From assembly GCF_002352765.1 (NCBI RefSeq), contig NZ_KZ293963.1, positions 1,262,368 to 1,326,367 of the forward strand: a stretch of 64,000 nucleotides of DNA, read 5' to 3'. Made by a program: the position numbers and the translations under genes. Below, piece after piece: positions 8,867-17,413 of the stretch. The first letter of the stretch is position 1; each line of letters starts with the position of its first letter. The notes under the pieces were generated by a model. The model worked only from the letters and a program-made list of their open reading frames with translations, did not search any database and was not told the DNA's origin. Source of the DNA: Alteribacter populi. GTDB taxonomy: Bacteria > Bacillota > Bacilli > Bacillales > Salisediminibacteriaceae.

Positions 8867-9499
8867 TTATGGATGTTCTATTTCTTCAATTCCACGAGGT
8901 GATAAAACTACAGTATTAGCGGTATCACCGATCATTACATCATTTACCCTTCTTATAGCTTGAAAGTATATATTACTAAGTTCTATAGTAGAGGCTAATT
9001 CATTATTACGCCGTTCTAATTCAGAATTAATATAGGCAACTGCTTCACCTCTTACAATATTCTCTGCTTCTAGACTAGTTGCCCTTGCTTTAATGGTGGC
9101 ATCTAGGTTAATAGGGTTGTAATCATCGTCAGAAGAGAATCCTTGTAAGATAGGAGTGGTTGATTGGATATAGCCTAAAAAGAAAGTTGAGGTTGCTGGA
9201 ATCCCTAGCTGCCTAGACTCAAAACAAGCTTTTCCATAATTAAATGCATCTTTAAAAAAAACGGAAGGTTCATTAACACTTAGTCTCTCAATATTATGAT
9301 CAATAAAATCAAATGCTTGTTCTGCAACAAAGGTCCTTCCTGCAAAAGAAACAATATACCTATTATCGATAACCTTTATTTTTTTATAATCGTCCGAGTA
9401 ACTTGTCGGTGTACCGTTACTAATATTGGTTTGAGTAACTCTTTTATCCGCCGTCATAATAACGCTATCACCATTTTTAACGGCTATAACCATTGTCAT
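8867..9499 (-). CDS. Proteasome/HslV-like Ntn-hydrolase homologue
   Basis: A 210-residue protein whose N-terminus, MTMVIAVKNGDSVIMTADKR, matches the start of proteasome beta and HslV subunits. After Met removal Thr becomes residue 1, and the Asp of TADKR falls at residue 17, the position of Asp17 in HslV/proteasome. The following YKKIKVIDNRYIVSFAGRT parallels HslV [20 protein letters not shown] and continues into a helix (AEQAFDFIDHNIERL). The usual Lys33 is not evident at the aligned place (Asp/Ser there), so activity is uncertain. No HslU-type ATPase is adjacent. It is intact, with its own terminator, inside a decayed prophage and divergent from the DUF4145 gene. Fold assignment is by motif alignment only. 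Confidence 0.6.
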   Translation of the reverse strand: MTMVIAVKNGDSVIMTADKRVTQTNISNGTPTSYSDDYKKIKVIDNRYIVSFAGRTFVAEQAFDFIDHNIERLSVNEPSVFFKDAFNYGKACFESRQLGIPATSTFFLGYIQSTTPILQGFSSDDDYNPINLDATIKARATSLEAENIVRGEAVAYINSELERRNNELASTIELSNIYFQAIRRVNDVMIGDTANTVVLSPRGIEEIEHP

Positions 9500-9693
9500 A
9501 TAATCCCCTTCTTTCTATGTTATATTGGATTTAACAGTATTCTTCATTCAATAAAAGTACATTGTTTAGCAAAAGGAGTTGTATATCTTTGGATTTTATT
9601 TTAACATATATATCCATAATATATTAAAAACTTCATAGATTTTTTAATTGTAAAAGTTAGTTCAAAAAAGGAACACATTAAGAGGTGTATTAT

Positions 9694-10404
9694 ATGGAAA
9701 AGTTAGAAGATAAAGTGTTTTGTTTTAGGTGTAAAAGCGAAACAAATCATGAGGTTTTAATGAAGTACAAACAGAAGTATAGCCACCATGATAAAGGTGA
9801 ATTACTAGATATTTATAACACTATCCGTTGTTTAGGGTGTGATGAGATTGCTTTTTTACATATATATGGTCCAGAAAACAAACCTGATTATATGCATTTT
9901 GAGGCGTACCACCACTTCCCCGAGGAAACAAAAAACCTTAAACCTATTCCTGGTTTTAAAGTCGTTGTCAATAAAGAGTTTAACTATGTTCCAAAACATA
10001 TACTTGAACTTTACGATGAAGTAATCACCGCTCAAAATATGGATTTGCTAATACTTTGCTCCGCTGGGATTAGAACCTTAATTGAAGCAGTTTGTATTGA
10101 ATTGGGTATTGAAAAAGGAAAGCTATACAATAATGATGGTAGCGTTAAAAACCATAGTAAAGGGAATTTAAAGGGCACTCCTATTATTTCATCTAGTTTA
10201 GAGGGTAAGATTTATAGTCTGTTTGAAAAGGGTTATTTAGTTTGGGAACAAGCGAATATACTTCAGCGTGTTAGAGATATTGGTAATAAAGCTGTACACG
10301 AAATTGAAGTGCCCCCCCGTAAAAACATCCGCAAAAGTATTGCGATTATTGAGCATGTATTGGAAATAATATACGAATTACATAAATACAGAATTGACGA
10401 TTAA
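9694..10404 (+). CDS. DUF4145-domain protein with N-terminal zinc ribbon
   Basis: A 236-residue soluble protein. Residues 8-11 (CFRC) and 47-50 (CLGC) form a likely zinc ribbon. The C-terminal half is DUF4145-like, with AGIRTLIEAVCIELGI and the signature RVRDIGNKAVHE (R...GN...H) near residue 205, a helical bundle reminiscent of HEPN domains. DUF4145 domains are often fused to or near restriction/defence enzymes; a role here is inference. Start ATG 9694 follows AGAGGTG; the upstream in-frame ATG at 9685 overlaps that RBS. It is transcribed divergently from the Ntn-hydrolase-like gene, with ~194 bp between, and both lack the CGTTA word bias of the surrounding phage DNA. Confidence 0.75.
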   Translation: MEKLEDKVFCFRCKSETNHEVLMKYKQKYSHHDKGELLDIYNTIRCLGCDEIAFLHIYGPENKPDYMHFEAYHHFPEETKNLKPIPGFKVVVNKEFNYVPKHILELYDEVITAQNMDLLILCSAGIRTLIEAVCIELGIEKGKLYNNDGSVKNHSKGNLKGTPIISSSLEGKIYSLFEKGYLVWEQANILQRVRDIGNKAVHEIEVPPRKNIRKSIAIIEHVLEIIYELHKYRIDD

Positions 10405-10439
10405 CATGCTTTACTTCGCTTTAGTCTGATTAGGGAACA

Positions 10440-10478
10440 AAAAAAGGCGGGCACACCAGTTTAGGCATACCCACTAAA
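10440..10478 (-). terminator. Probable terminator of phage tail gene
   Basis: GU-rich hairpin (GTGGGTATGCC...GGTGTGCCCGCC on the minus strand) followed by seven T residues, about 50 nt downstream of the broken tail-tube gene. Confidence 0.45.
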
Positions 10479-10526
10479 ATAGGATTAGATTTTATATTGG
10501 CTGGGTTAACTTAGGTACTTACGTTA

Positions 10527-10891
10527 TTAAACTGCCTGCGGTTCCCCGCTACCTTGCAACTCCATAGAGTACGTAGCTTCGCCATCGTAAGGTCCTTCTA
10601 GGTCACGGCTAAGTACCAGCGCAGTACCTTCAAACGTGTTATCGCCCTGTTCAGTCCAGCGTATCGTTACCTTCTCCTTATTACGCATAGCACTAACTAG
10701 CGCATTGTAGCCATCATCATCACGTACATAAACGCCATCACAACTAATAGTCCACTCGCCAAAGCTGTATTCAAACCCCTTATAACCGCCCGTAGGCGTA
10801 TCGTTACTTTCGTTAAGCGTTGCCCGCCGATCGCCTTTAGTTCCCCAGCGTCTTCAACTAGGATTAAAATATCTACTCCTTTAACTGCCAT
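10527..10891 (-). pseudogene. Phage major tail (tube) protein, frameshifted
   Basis: The start frame reads MAVKGVDILILVEDAGELKA then IGGQR, after which the correct frame shifts and continues LNESNDTPTGGYKGFEYSFG, EWTISCDGVYV, and MRNKEKVTIRWTEQGDN to a stop at 10529-10527. The combined ~120-residue protein has the size and layout of Siphoviridae major tail/tube proteins (TP901-1-like). The break is at about 10822-10830. The gene belongs to a minus-strand series with the terminase-like gene upstream. Confidence 0.65.
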
Positions 10892-10910
10892 AAATAAACC
10901 CCTTCGTTAA

Positions 10911-11351
10911 TTACTTGTTTAATAGTTGGTTAAGTTTTTCTAGTTCCGCATCAATTTCCTGCGCTGATGCTTGTGTTACAACGTCTTCCTCGGTTTCACC
11001 CGTAACCGTACGGTCAACTAAGTGCCCGCCCAGCTTGTAATAAATTTCGATTGCTTTTGCACTTGTCAGGTGTTCCGTCCCATCATCAATTAAGCGCATA
11101 AGGCTAGCGTCTACCTTTGTTTTAAGGTAATTTAAGTTCCTTTCGCTAAGCCTTGCTTTATACGCAATAAATAACGGCTGTTTAGCCCACAAGTAATAGC
11201 ACGCACGGCTAATACCGTGTTCCTCGCAAATCGCCGTAACACTCTGCCTTTCTTTACGTGGTTTGTACTCGTTCAGTACCATAGGGTTAGCTACCTGCAC
11301 TTGCAAAGGCTTTAAAACCTTTTCGTAGTCTTTAATTGTTTTGCGTGGCAT
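10911..11351 (-). CDS. Phage HTH protein, terminase small-subunit-like
   Basis: A 146-residue intact protein starting MPRKTIKDYEKVLKPLQVQV. Residues 35-60 (SVTAICEEHGISRACYYLWA) form a clear helix-turn-helix, as in phage terminase small subunits and phBC6A51-type HTH proteins that recognise phage DNA for packaging. The C-terminus is helical (EIDAELEKLNQLLNK). A terminase role is inferred from context (between broken structural genes) and domain layout; no large subunit is present in the window. It has the RBS AGGAGGAAATTGT ahead of ATG. Confidence 0.6.
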   Translation of the reverse strand: MPRKTIKDYEKVLKPLQVQVANPMVLNEYKPRKERQSVTAICEEHGISRACYYLWAKQPLFIAYKARLSERNLNYLKTKVDASLMRLIDDGTEHLTSAKAIEIYYKLGGHLVDRTVTGETEEDVVTQASAQEIDAELEKLNQLLNK

Positions 11352-11367
11352 ACAATTTCCTCCTTTA

Positions 11368-11723
11368 TTATTCTTGTACAGTAACGGTTACGCCTAGTTC
11401 CGGCGTATCGCCACTCTTTAAAGTTAGTAACCGTTTAATCTCGGTAAATTCAGTAAGTTTAACAGCAATAAATAGCGAGTAAATATCATCATCAGCGTCA
11501 GTAAAGCCGTTAATAATCATCTTTAACGCGTAAGCATACGCAAACCCCATAGTCGATAGTAATACGTCTTGGCACTTGCTAAGCTCGTCCGCTTTACTAA
11601 CGTAGCCCTCTACGTTCCCGCTATCTACCGTAACGTGCTTACGTGCCTTATTCACTAATGCCGTAAACTGCACAATAAACGGGCGTAGCTTTTCGTTAAG
11701 TTCGCTAGCATTCTCTTAGCCAT
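11368..11723 (-). pseudogene. Phage protein of unknown function, frameshifted at start
   Basis: The long frame reads ENASELNEKLRPFIVQFTAL, KARKHVTVDSGNVEGYV and MGFAYAYALKMIINGFTDAD to a stop at 11368. Its natural ATG (11723) lies one frame away, with a shift after MAK. That ATG overlaps the stop of the small gene upstream (ATGGCTAA), an arrangement typical of tightly packed phage genes. The original protein would be about 117 residues. No family recognised. Confidence 0.5.
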
Positions 11724-11844
11724 CCTCTGCTCTTACATCGTACCCGTACGGCGCTACCCCGTAGCTTTCTAACTGCTTATCAAGTTCCGCAATACTTTCC
11801 CGTAACCCTTTGTTAGTTGGTCGTTTCAATATACATACACCCAT
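11716..11844 (-). CDS. Small phage-type protein (42 aa)
   Basis: Minus-strand frame MGVCILKRPTNKGLRESIAE then LDKQLEAYGV-like sequence ending RAEDG at TAA 11718-11716. The stop overlaps the start of the next phage gene. It is coiled-coil-like and highly charged. Its RBS is weak and the start uncertain, so it may be a leftover reading frame. Confidence 0.35.
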   Translation of the reverse strand: MGVCILKRPTNKGLRESIAELDKQLESYGVAPYGYDVRAEDG

Positions 11845-11937
11845 TCCAAGTTTATCCAGCCTATCACCCCCGTAAATAGGGACAAGGCGTATACGTGTCG
11901 TTTAATGTCGGCTTGATACGGCTGATATATGGGCTAT

Positions 11938-12150
11938 TTAGCGCCCTAAAAACCTGTTAATAAGGCTACTGCTATTAGCTGGCTTTTTACCGGGCTGGCT
12001 AAGCTTTATAACGCTAACCCTGCTTTCAGGTATAGCGCCGTTAGCTTTTAAGTTACGGTAAACCTGTCGCCCTTTATCATGCATAGTTTCGGCACCTAAT
12101 CCCCGGTTAACGGCACCCCCTCCATCATTAAAACCGTTACAAAGGGAAGT
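11938..12150 (-). pseudogene. Truncated phage protein remnant
   Basis: A 70-codon minus-strand frame without a start codon encodes FNDGGGAVNRGLGAETMHDK, GRQVYRNLKANGAIPESRV and ends SLINRFLGR. It reads as the 3' part of a phage gene whose 5' end has been lost near 12150. It carries the same CGTTA/TAACG-rich DNA as its neighbours. Confidence 0.45.
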
Positions 12151-12638
12151 TTATATGAATTGTTTAAAGTTGGATAGCCTTTAAAATCTTTAAGATCTTT
12201 TAAGGGCTTTAGTAACTATACAAGGCGTGACCAGTAAACCGCACATGATCGGTAAAATTTTTTTAATAACGTTACCCAGCGCTGTAATCTGCGCCCTACT
12301 CTACGTAATAACCTGCGGTAGCATTACGTTAACCCGTATAATAAAAACCCCGTAACGCTGATATGATGCTGATTTTTCGCCGATAATAGAACAGTTTCCG
12401 ATGATATATTGCCTGTTTGCGCCGAAATAATGCTTGAGCAGAGGATAAAGCACCTACCATCGTCGATATATTACTCATTTGAGTAGTTGAAAGACCGTGA
12501 CGCTCAAAAAGTAGCAACAATCTATGCGAAATGAGCATATTAAAACTTGCTAATCAAGATTTCCTGGATGACTGGGAAGTTATGATTGCACAGTACATAT
12601 TGAATAGTTGTCATTACCTTTAAATGAGATTTTGAGCC
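12151..12638. other. Right end of the decayed prophage, no intact gene
   Basis: About 490 bp with TAACG-rich phage-like DNA up to ~12350. Then comes a segment (12360-12540) containing GAGTAGTTGAAAG...ACGCTCAAAAA, a degenerate relative of the segment at 44270-44315. I see no convincing gene. The phage boundary probably lies near 12350. Confidence 0.4.
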
Positions 12639-12644
12639 AAAGAA

Positions 12645-12672
12645 AACGCCTACTAGAAAAATAGTAAGCGTT
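12645..12672 (-). terminator. Terminator of lipoprotein gene
   Basis: AACGCTTACTA / TAGTAGGCGTT stem followed by TTCTTTGG on the minus strand, 14 nt after the stop. Confidence 0.65.
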
Positions 12673-12685
12673 GTGGTTGGTTAAA

Positions 12686-13636
12686 TTAATAATCCCTTGT
12701 AGTTATTGAAACTAGAATACCATCTTCAAAGTATAAATAATGACCGTTACCATAAACCCATTGTTCTCGCACACCATAATTTGTTGTTCTAGTATTAACT
12801 TTATTAGGCTCTCCCCATTGTGAACTAAGAACTTGTTCAACCGTCATTCCAACAATTACACCAAGTTCTCCTGCATCTTCATTTTTTCTCATTTCTATCA
12901 TTGTGTATAATGACTCTATTAATTCCTCTGTTTCTGGATCAGGATTAGAAATTTCACCTAAGTAAAACTCTGCCATTGATTGAAGACCATGAATATAAGT
13001 TTCATCTAGTCCAGATGAGTCATTAAAAAATTCGTCATAAGCGTTGGCTAGATTATAATAATTCTCTTCTACTTCAGTAGTGCCTGATAAAGTTTCAAAT
13101 ATTAAAGTTTCATAGTCTTGATTGTGAATCATTTCTATATAATCACCGATTTTACTACGTGCTTCTTCTTCTTTTTCTTCTCTCTCTCTCTCACTGGCTT
13201 CTTTTCTTTCCTGTTCAACTAAATTAATTTCATCTTCAATGTGTGATAAAAAAGATTTATATTCATCATTTAAATCATTATATCTATTCTTTGCGATTAC
13301 GCTATCCCCATCATCTAATAAGCCACTAAAAGAATTTTCAAGCAAAGTAACTGTAGGTTCAATTAAAACTTCTTCACTTATTGAGGATTCTTGGACTTTT
13401 TTAATTAACGCTATGTATTCATCATCATTAAATAGCCCTTCAAGTTCTTCATATAGTAAAAATTGATTATAATCGTAGGATGTTTCTTCAAGATCGGTTA
13501 AATTATATTCATTGATTAGATAGGATACATTATAATTTCCTCCATCAATCATCGAAATAACTTCATCCTCTGCTGACGTTGAAGAACACCCCAGCAACGT
13601 AACTAACATAACTCCATATAAACCTTTCTTTCTCAT
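12686..13636 (-). CDS. Secreted lipoprotein with BamE/SmpA-like C-terminal domain
   Basis: A 316-residue protein with a short signal peptide and lipobox (VTLLGC, Cys at residue 17), so it should be anchored to the outer face of the membrane. The middle is strongly acidic and helical, with a coiled-coil stretch rich in Glu/Arg near residues 140-165. The C-terminal ~55 residues (VGMTVEQVLSSQWGEPNKVN...EQWVYGNGHYLYFEDGILVS) match the SmpA/OmlA-like fold seen in many Gram-positive lipoproteins. The role is unknown. RBS GAGGGGGTGG precedes ATG. It is flanked by the decayed prophage and an IS21 remnant. Confidence 0.75.
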   Translation of the reverse strand: MRKKGLYGVMLVTLLGCSSTSAEDEVISMIDGGNYNVSYLINEYNLTDLEETSYDYNQFLLYEELEGLFNDDEYIALIKKVQESSISEEVLIEPTVTLLENSFSGLLDDGDSVIAKNRYNDLNDEYKSFLSHIEDEINLVEQERKEASEREREEKEEEARSKIGDYIEMIHNQDYETLIFETLSGTTEVEENYYNLANAYDEFFNDSSGLDETYIHGLQSMAEFYLGEISNPDPETEELIESLYTMIEMRKNEDAGELGVIVGMTVEQVLSSQWGEPNKVNTRTTNYGVREQWVYGNGHYLYFEDGILVSITTRDY

Positions 13637-13715
13637 TTTCCCACCCCCTCAAATTGAAATGATTAGAATTTTATAATCTAATTGTACCATGCATTTTTGA
13701 CTACAAGGAGGATAG

Positions 13716-13950
13716 ATGGTAAATTTTATAAAGAATTTGATTTTGTGGAGTGGCAGAAGAATTTCAATCGATCCTATGAAGCCAATACTTGATAAGTGGA
13801 TCCATGAGGTCTGAAAAAGAAAAAAGAATCATACAACCTCTATGAGAATGTACGAACAGCTCATTAAGTTTCATAGTTATTAAGGGTTCGGGCCATACTG
13901 TCAGGCACTATGTGTCAAAACATAAGAAAGTGCTCTATCAACAACAGTAA
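13716..13950 (+). pseudogene. IS21-family IstA transposase remnant
   Basis: Frames containing internal stops read DPMKPILDKWIHEV, then KRKKNHTTSMRMYEQLIK, then (one frame over) GSGHTVRHYVSKHKK. This series matches the IstA region preceding the integrase core (DPYKP.LDQWL...RKQRHTAKRVYERL...GYSTVRRYVRK). At least one in-frame stop and one frameshift are present, and the DDE core and istB are missing. It is a dead fragment of an IS21 element. Confidence 0.6.
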
Positions 13951-13971
13951 AAATGATTAATATGAAATTGA

Positions 13972-14256
13972 AACATCATTAAAGAAACAACACTTACTAA
14001 AAAATATGGGTTAGAATGGCCCGCTGTTTTACAAGTGAACAGAAACCTAGAATACTGCAGGTATTATGAATTAGTTGGTTACTTCGCCAAATATCCTCCG
14101 CTTACCACTTTTTTTACGGAATCCCAAAGAAAGAAATTAATACAAATCACAGAGGTCCGAAATAAGATTGCACATATGAAAGTGATTTCAAATGCTGAAT
14201 ACAACATGTTAACTAGCTGTAAAAAGTTGGTCAGTTCAAAAAATAGGATGGACTAA
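13972..14256 (+). pseudogene. HEPN-like domain fragment
   Basis: An open frame after TGA 13969-13971 reads LTKKYGLEWPAVLQVNRNLE, YYELVGYFAKYPPLTTFF and KLIQITEVRNKIAHMKVIS. EVRNKIAHM contains the R-x4-H motif of HEPN ribonuclease/nucleotide-binding domains (Swt1-like type). The only start candidate is an internal GTG at 14035 with no RBS, and the frame directly follows IS21 debris, so this is most likely the 3' part of a HEPN protein gene cut by the insertion. An independent small HEPN protein of 73 residues cannot be excluded. Confidence 0.45.
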
Positions 14257-14312
14257 CAAAGAGGTTTGTATGTCACTAAACCCGTAATTATCTTAACCTC
14301 ATATAAAGAGAA

Positions 14313-15284
14313 TTAGTGGGTTTTAACCTTCCCTATCGGATCCCGCTTTAAAAACGCTGTCATGCAATGGATCGAGCCCCAGCCATTCATGACTTCATCC
14401 ATTTCAGTTTCGATCACTTCTACACCATGGTCTTCTAAGAGAGCCTTGGTTTCTGGACAACCGGATGGGGAAATGACTTTTCCGGGTTCTAGTGCAACGA
14501 AGTTCATGCTCATTCCTTGTTTTAATTCTTCAATATTGGTTACTTCGATGATCTCGATTCCTTGGTCTATAAGCTGCTTTGCACAGTCGTAGGTGATGTG
14601 CCATGGGAAGACGAGGAGTTTGTTTTTATCTACCATGTTCATGTAGCCGTCTAAATGAATCGATCCATATGAGATTTGGGTGCGGATGATATTTTTCACA
14701 CCAATATTATGAAGCTCGGATTCTACTTGTCTGGCCCCAGCTTCGTTCGTGCGGCTGCCAGTCCCAATGACGACCGTGTCACGGTTTACCCACATGGCAC
14801 TTGCCCCTTCGAAATATCCGTTACCGTTAATGGTTTTTATGATCGGTACACCTAGTGCAGCTAAGGTTCTTGCTACTGCTTTTTCTTCCCCTCTGCGCGC
14901 TGGAATTGACGGGCGGCAAACGATTGCCCCTTCTGGTGTCATAAATACGAGATCTCTCATAAACATCGCGTTAGGCCGGTCACTGCGTTGACCTTCGACG
15001 TAATAAACCTCCACGCCATGTGCGCGGTATAGATCGGCTAGTGCATCTTGCTGCTGCCTTGCTCTCTCAGGATTTATTGCTGCGCGAAAACGATATTCTG
15101 CAAAGTTTTTTTCTGTAATGCCCTCAATTTCTTTTCCGGGACGATGGATGAGTACGGCATGAAGTTTTCCCACTTCTGAGTCACAGTACCAATCCCCCCA
15201 TAAATCCTTCATTTCGTCTGAAAAGGTTTGTTCGGATGGAAACCAGCGCTCCCCTTGAACTTTTACTTGCGATTGAATCGACAT
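14313..15284 (-). CDS. Amidinotransferase / DDAH-family protein
   Basis: A 323-residue cytoplasmic enzyme of the guanidino-group-modifying superfamily (amidinotransferases, dimethylarginine dimethylaminohydrolase, arginine deiminase relatives). Motifs are AMFMRDLVFMTPEGAIV (substrate Asp), GYFEGASAM, the catalytic His region SIHLDGYMNMVDKN, and the C-terminal nucleophile Cys in GWGSIHCMTAFLKRD. The exact substrate (arginine, methylated arginine or another guanidino compound) cannot be fixed from sequence. RBS GAGGAGTG precedes ATG 15284. It appears monocistronic. Confidence 0.85.
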   Translation of the reverse strand: MSIQSQVKVQGERWFPSEQTFSDEMKDLWGDWYCDSEVGKLHAVLIHRPGKEIEGITEKNFAEYRFRAAINPERARQQQDALADLYRAHGVEVYYVEGQRSDRPNAMFMRDLVFMTPEGAIVCRPSIPARRGEEKAVARTLAALGVPIIKTINGNGYFEGASAMWVNRDTVVIGTGSRTNEAGARQVESELHNIGVKNIIRTQISYGSIHLDGYMNMVDKNKLLVFPWHITYDCAKQLIDQGIEIIEVTNIEELKQGMSMNFVALEPGKVISPSGCPETKALLEDHGVEVIETEMDEVMNGWGSIHCMTAFLKRDPIGKVKTH

Positions 15285-15639
15285 ATTTTTTCACTCCTCA
15301 TGTTCACGAATTGAATGATGTTAGCTCATTGTTACAATAACAAGCCCTACTAGTTAAGTAGCCTTCGCCATGTATTTTGTATATTCGCCTACCTTAAATA
15401 TTCAATGCGTACAGTGTATTCCCTTCTTCAAAACAATCTACTTGCATTCTTTGTATAACAGAGCGTATACACGAAACGAAAATCATCTCCACTTCTAACA
15501 TTGAGAGACACCAAAAGAAAGAAAAGGTATTTGGTGATTTATGTTAAAATTATCCTTAGAATTAACTCAGAGTTAGAAAGATGTTTTTTACAATCTGGGA
15601 GTTGAGCTGAATAAGATAATGCACCTTTGGAGGGTTTAT
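15285..15639. other. Divergent intergenic region, no gene seen
   Basis: About 355 bp of AT-rich sequence between the divergent amidinotransferase and kinase-like genes; presumably holds both promoters. No strong palindrome or coding sequence found. Confidence 0.4.
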
Positions 15640-16197
15640 ATGAAGAAAGAAAAGCGACCACTGGTCATTTCAATTTCTGCTGTCTCTGGGGGAGGAAAAA
15701 CAACAATAGCAACACACCTGAACGAAAAATTACATAATTCTAAATTACTTTTTTTTGATGATTACAACTTCGAGGGTCCTGATGACATCTTGGATTGGGT
15801 AGACAATGGAGCTAATTATGACGAGTGGGATTTAACTCCTATCATTAAGGATTTAGAAGAGTTACTTGCTCAATCCTTCAATTACATTGTATTAGACTTT
15901 CCTTTTGCCTATAAGCATTCTCAAGCTAGTAGACTTATTGATTTAGCTGTATTTGTTGATACTCCACTGGACATTGCTTTGGCAAGGCGAGTAACTAGAG
16001 ATTTTAAAAATAGCTCTAGTGAAATGATCTTGATTGATATGAAGAACTACGTTTCACAAGGAAGACGAGGTTATCTTGAGATGCTAAAATCGATTAAACC
16101 GAATTCTGACATCATTGTTGATGGAACATTATCAGTATCTGAAATCGTAAGGATAATTTCTGAAAGAATGTTAAATCGATACGGACAGACTACTTAG
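15640..16197 (+). CDS. P-loop nucleoside/uridine kinase-like protein
   Basis: A 185-residue P-loop protein with Walker A SAVSGGGKTT near the N-terminus (GGGKTT variant), a FFDDYNFEGPDD segment like the substrate-binding region of uridine kinase/phosphoribulokinase, a YIVLDFPFAY Walker-B-like strand and a lid region (ARRVTRDFKN). Likely phosphorylates a small metabolite, with identity unknown. GGAGGGTTTAT places the start at ATG 15640 rather than the upstream in-frame ATG at 15619. Confidence 0.8.
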   Translation: MKKEKRPLVISISAVSGGGKTTIATHLNEKLHNSKLLFFDDYNFEGPDDILDWVDNGANYDEWDLTPIIKDLEELLAQSFNYIVLDFPFAYKHSQASRLIDLAVFVDTPLDIALARRVTRDFKNSSSEMILIDMKNYVSQGRRGYLEMLKSIKPNSDIIVDGTLSVSEIVRIISERMLNRYGQTT

Positions 16198-16357
16198 TGG
16201 CCGTGAAGTGATATGTTAACAGGTGTACTAAATCTATCTCAATGTTATTGATAAAGTTATTTTGCTTTTATATACAGATCCTACAAATCTGAACAGATTT
16301 TATCGGATCGTTCAATAAACATCTTGTTATTCTTAAAAGCGAAGGGAGGTTATTCAA

Positions 16358-17182
16358 ATGGATTTGTTTGAAAATATGAATGCAGCAGTAAGCTATATTG
16401 AAGCCCATTTGGATGAAGAAATCAATTATGAAGAGGTTGCAAAGATCACATGCTTTTCTGAACATCATTTTAAACGAATGTTTTCGTTCATAGCAGGTAT
16501 ATCCTTGACGGAATATGTTCGTAGAAGACGTTTGACCTTAGCTGCTTTTGTTTTAAAAGAAAGTGACATGAGAGTGATTGATGTAGCTATTAAGTATGGC
16601 TACAATTCACCTGATTCATTTTCAAGGGCATTTCAAACGCTACACGAAGTAGCTCCTAGTTCAGTCAAAAATTCTGACGTTCCATTAAAAGCTTATCCTC
16701 GAATGACCTTCCAAATTTCGATTAAGGGAGATGTTGAAATGAATTACAGATTTGTGGAGAAAGAAGCTTTTACCATAGTAGGAAAAAAAGAAACAGTAGT
16801 GTCTAGTGGAACCGAATTTAATCCGAAAATATGGGAGCACATCGAAGAAATCGAAGAGAATGTTAAACCATACGATAATACCTCGTTTTCAGGCATATTA
16901 CATGTTTCATTGACAAAAGAGAATGGAGACATCGATTACTATATTGCTACAGTGACTACCAAGCCATGTCCAAAAGAACTTGAGCATTTGGAGATCTCTC
17001 CCCAAACATGGGCGGTATTTCAAGCTACTGGGGAAATGCCAGACGCATTATTAAAGACATGGGAACGAGTGTATACCGAGTGGTTCCCTACTTCTGGTTA
17101 TGAATTAGCTGAAGCTCCTGAATTTGTTAAAGGAAACGATATAAAAACAGAAATTTGGGTTCCTGTTAAGAAAAAGAAGTAG
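16358..17182 (+). CDS. AraC-family regulator with GyrI-like effector domain
   Basis: Transcription factor of 274 residues. Two AraC-type HTH motifs fill residues ~10-105 (NYEEVAKITCFSEHHFKRMF and VIDVAIKYGYNSPDSFSRAF), followed by a GyrI-like effector-binding domain (from about 125, FVEKEAFTIVGKKETVVSS, to the end with TEIWVPVKKKK). This layout is that of B. subtilis YdeE and of many multidrug-related activators. RBS GGGAGG lies 8 nt before ATG. The target is unknown; the nearest small membrane gene (17414) is a possible but unsupported target. Confidence 0.92.
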   Translation: MDLFENMNAAVSYIEAHLDEEINYEEVAKITCFSEHHFKRMFSFIAGISLTEYVRRRRLTLAAFVLKESDMRVIDVAIKYGYNSPDSFSRAFQTLHEVAPSSVKNSDVPLKAYPRMTFQISIKGDVEMNYRFVEKEAFTIVGKKETVVSSGTEFNPKIWEHIEEIEENVKPYDNTSFSGILHVSLTKENGDIDYYIATVTTKPCPKELEHLEISPQTWAVFQATGEMPDALLKTWERVYTEWFPTSGYELAEAPEFVKGNDIKTEIWVPVKKKK

Positions 17183-17413
17183 GTGGAGTTGGGGGTCTTT
17201 GTGATCCCTCTTTTTCTAATTAAGCATTCGGGTGCGATTAGGGAAAGAGCAGTTGCTGTTTGGATGCTAACGGGGGAGTACTAAAATAAGTGAAATTTAT
17301 TTTATGATTAAATTAGAAATAAGGGTGAAGGGTTGAACTGGCAGAGAATCCATATTCCCGTTTCCCCTATACCTTACTCTGTTTTTTTTAACAAGAAAAT
17401 GGGTGGTGAGCAT

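Noticed and set aside
12329..12538. 69-residue open frame on the minus strand
   Set aside because: No RBS; composition rich in Arg/Tyr/Leu from repeat-like DNA related to 44270-44315, so treated as non-coding.
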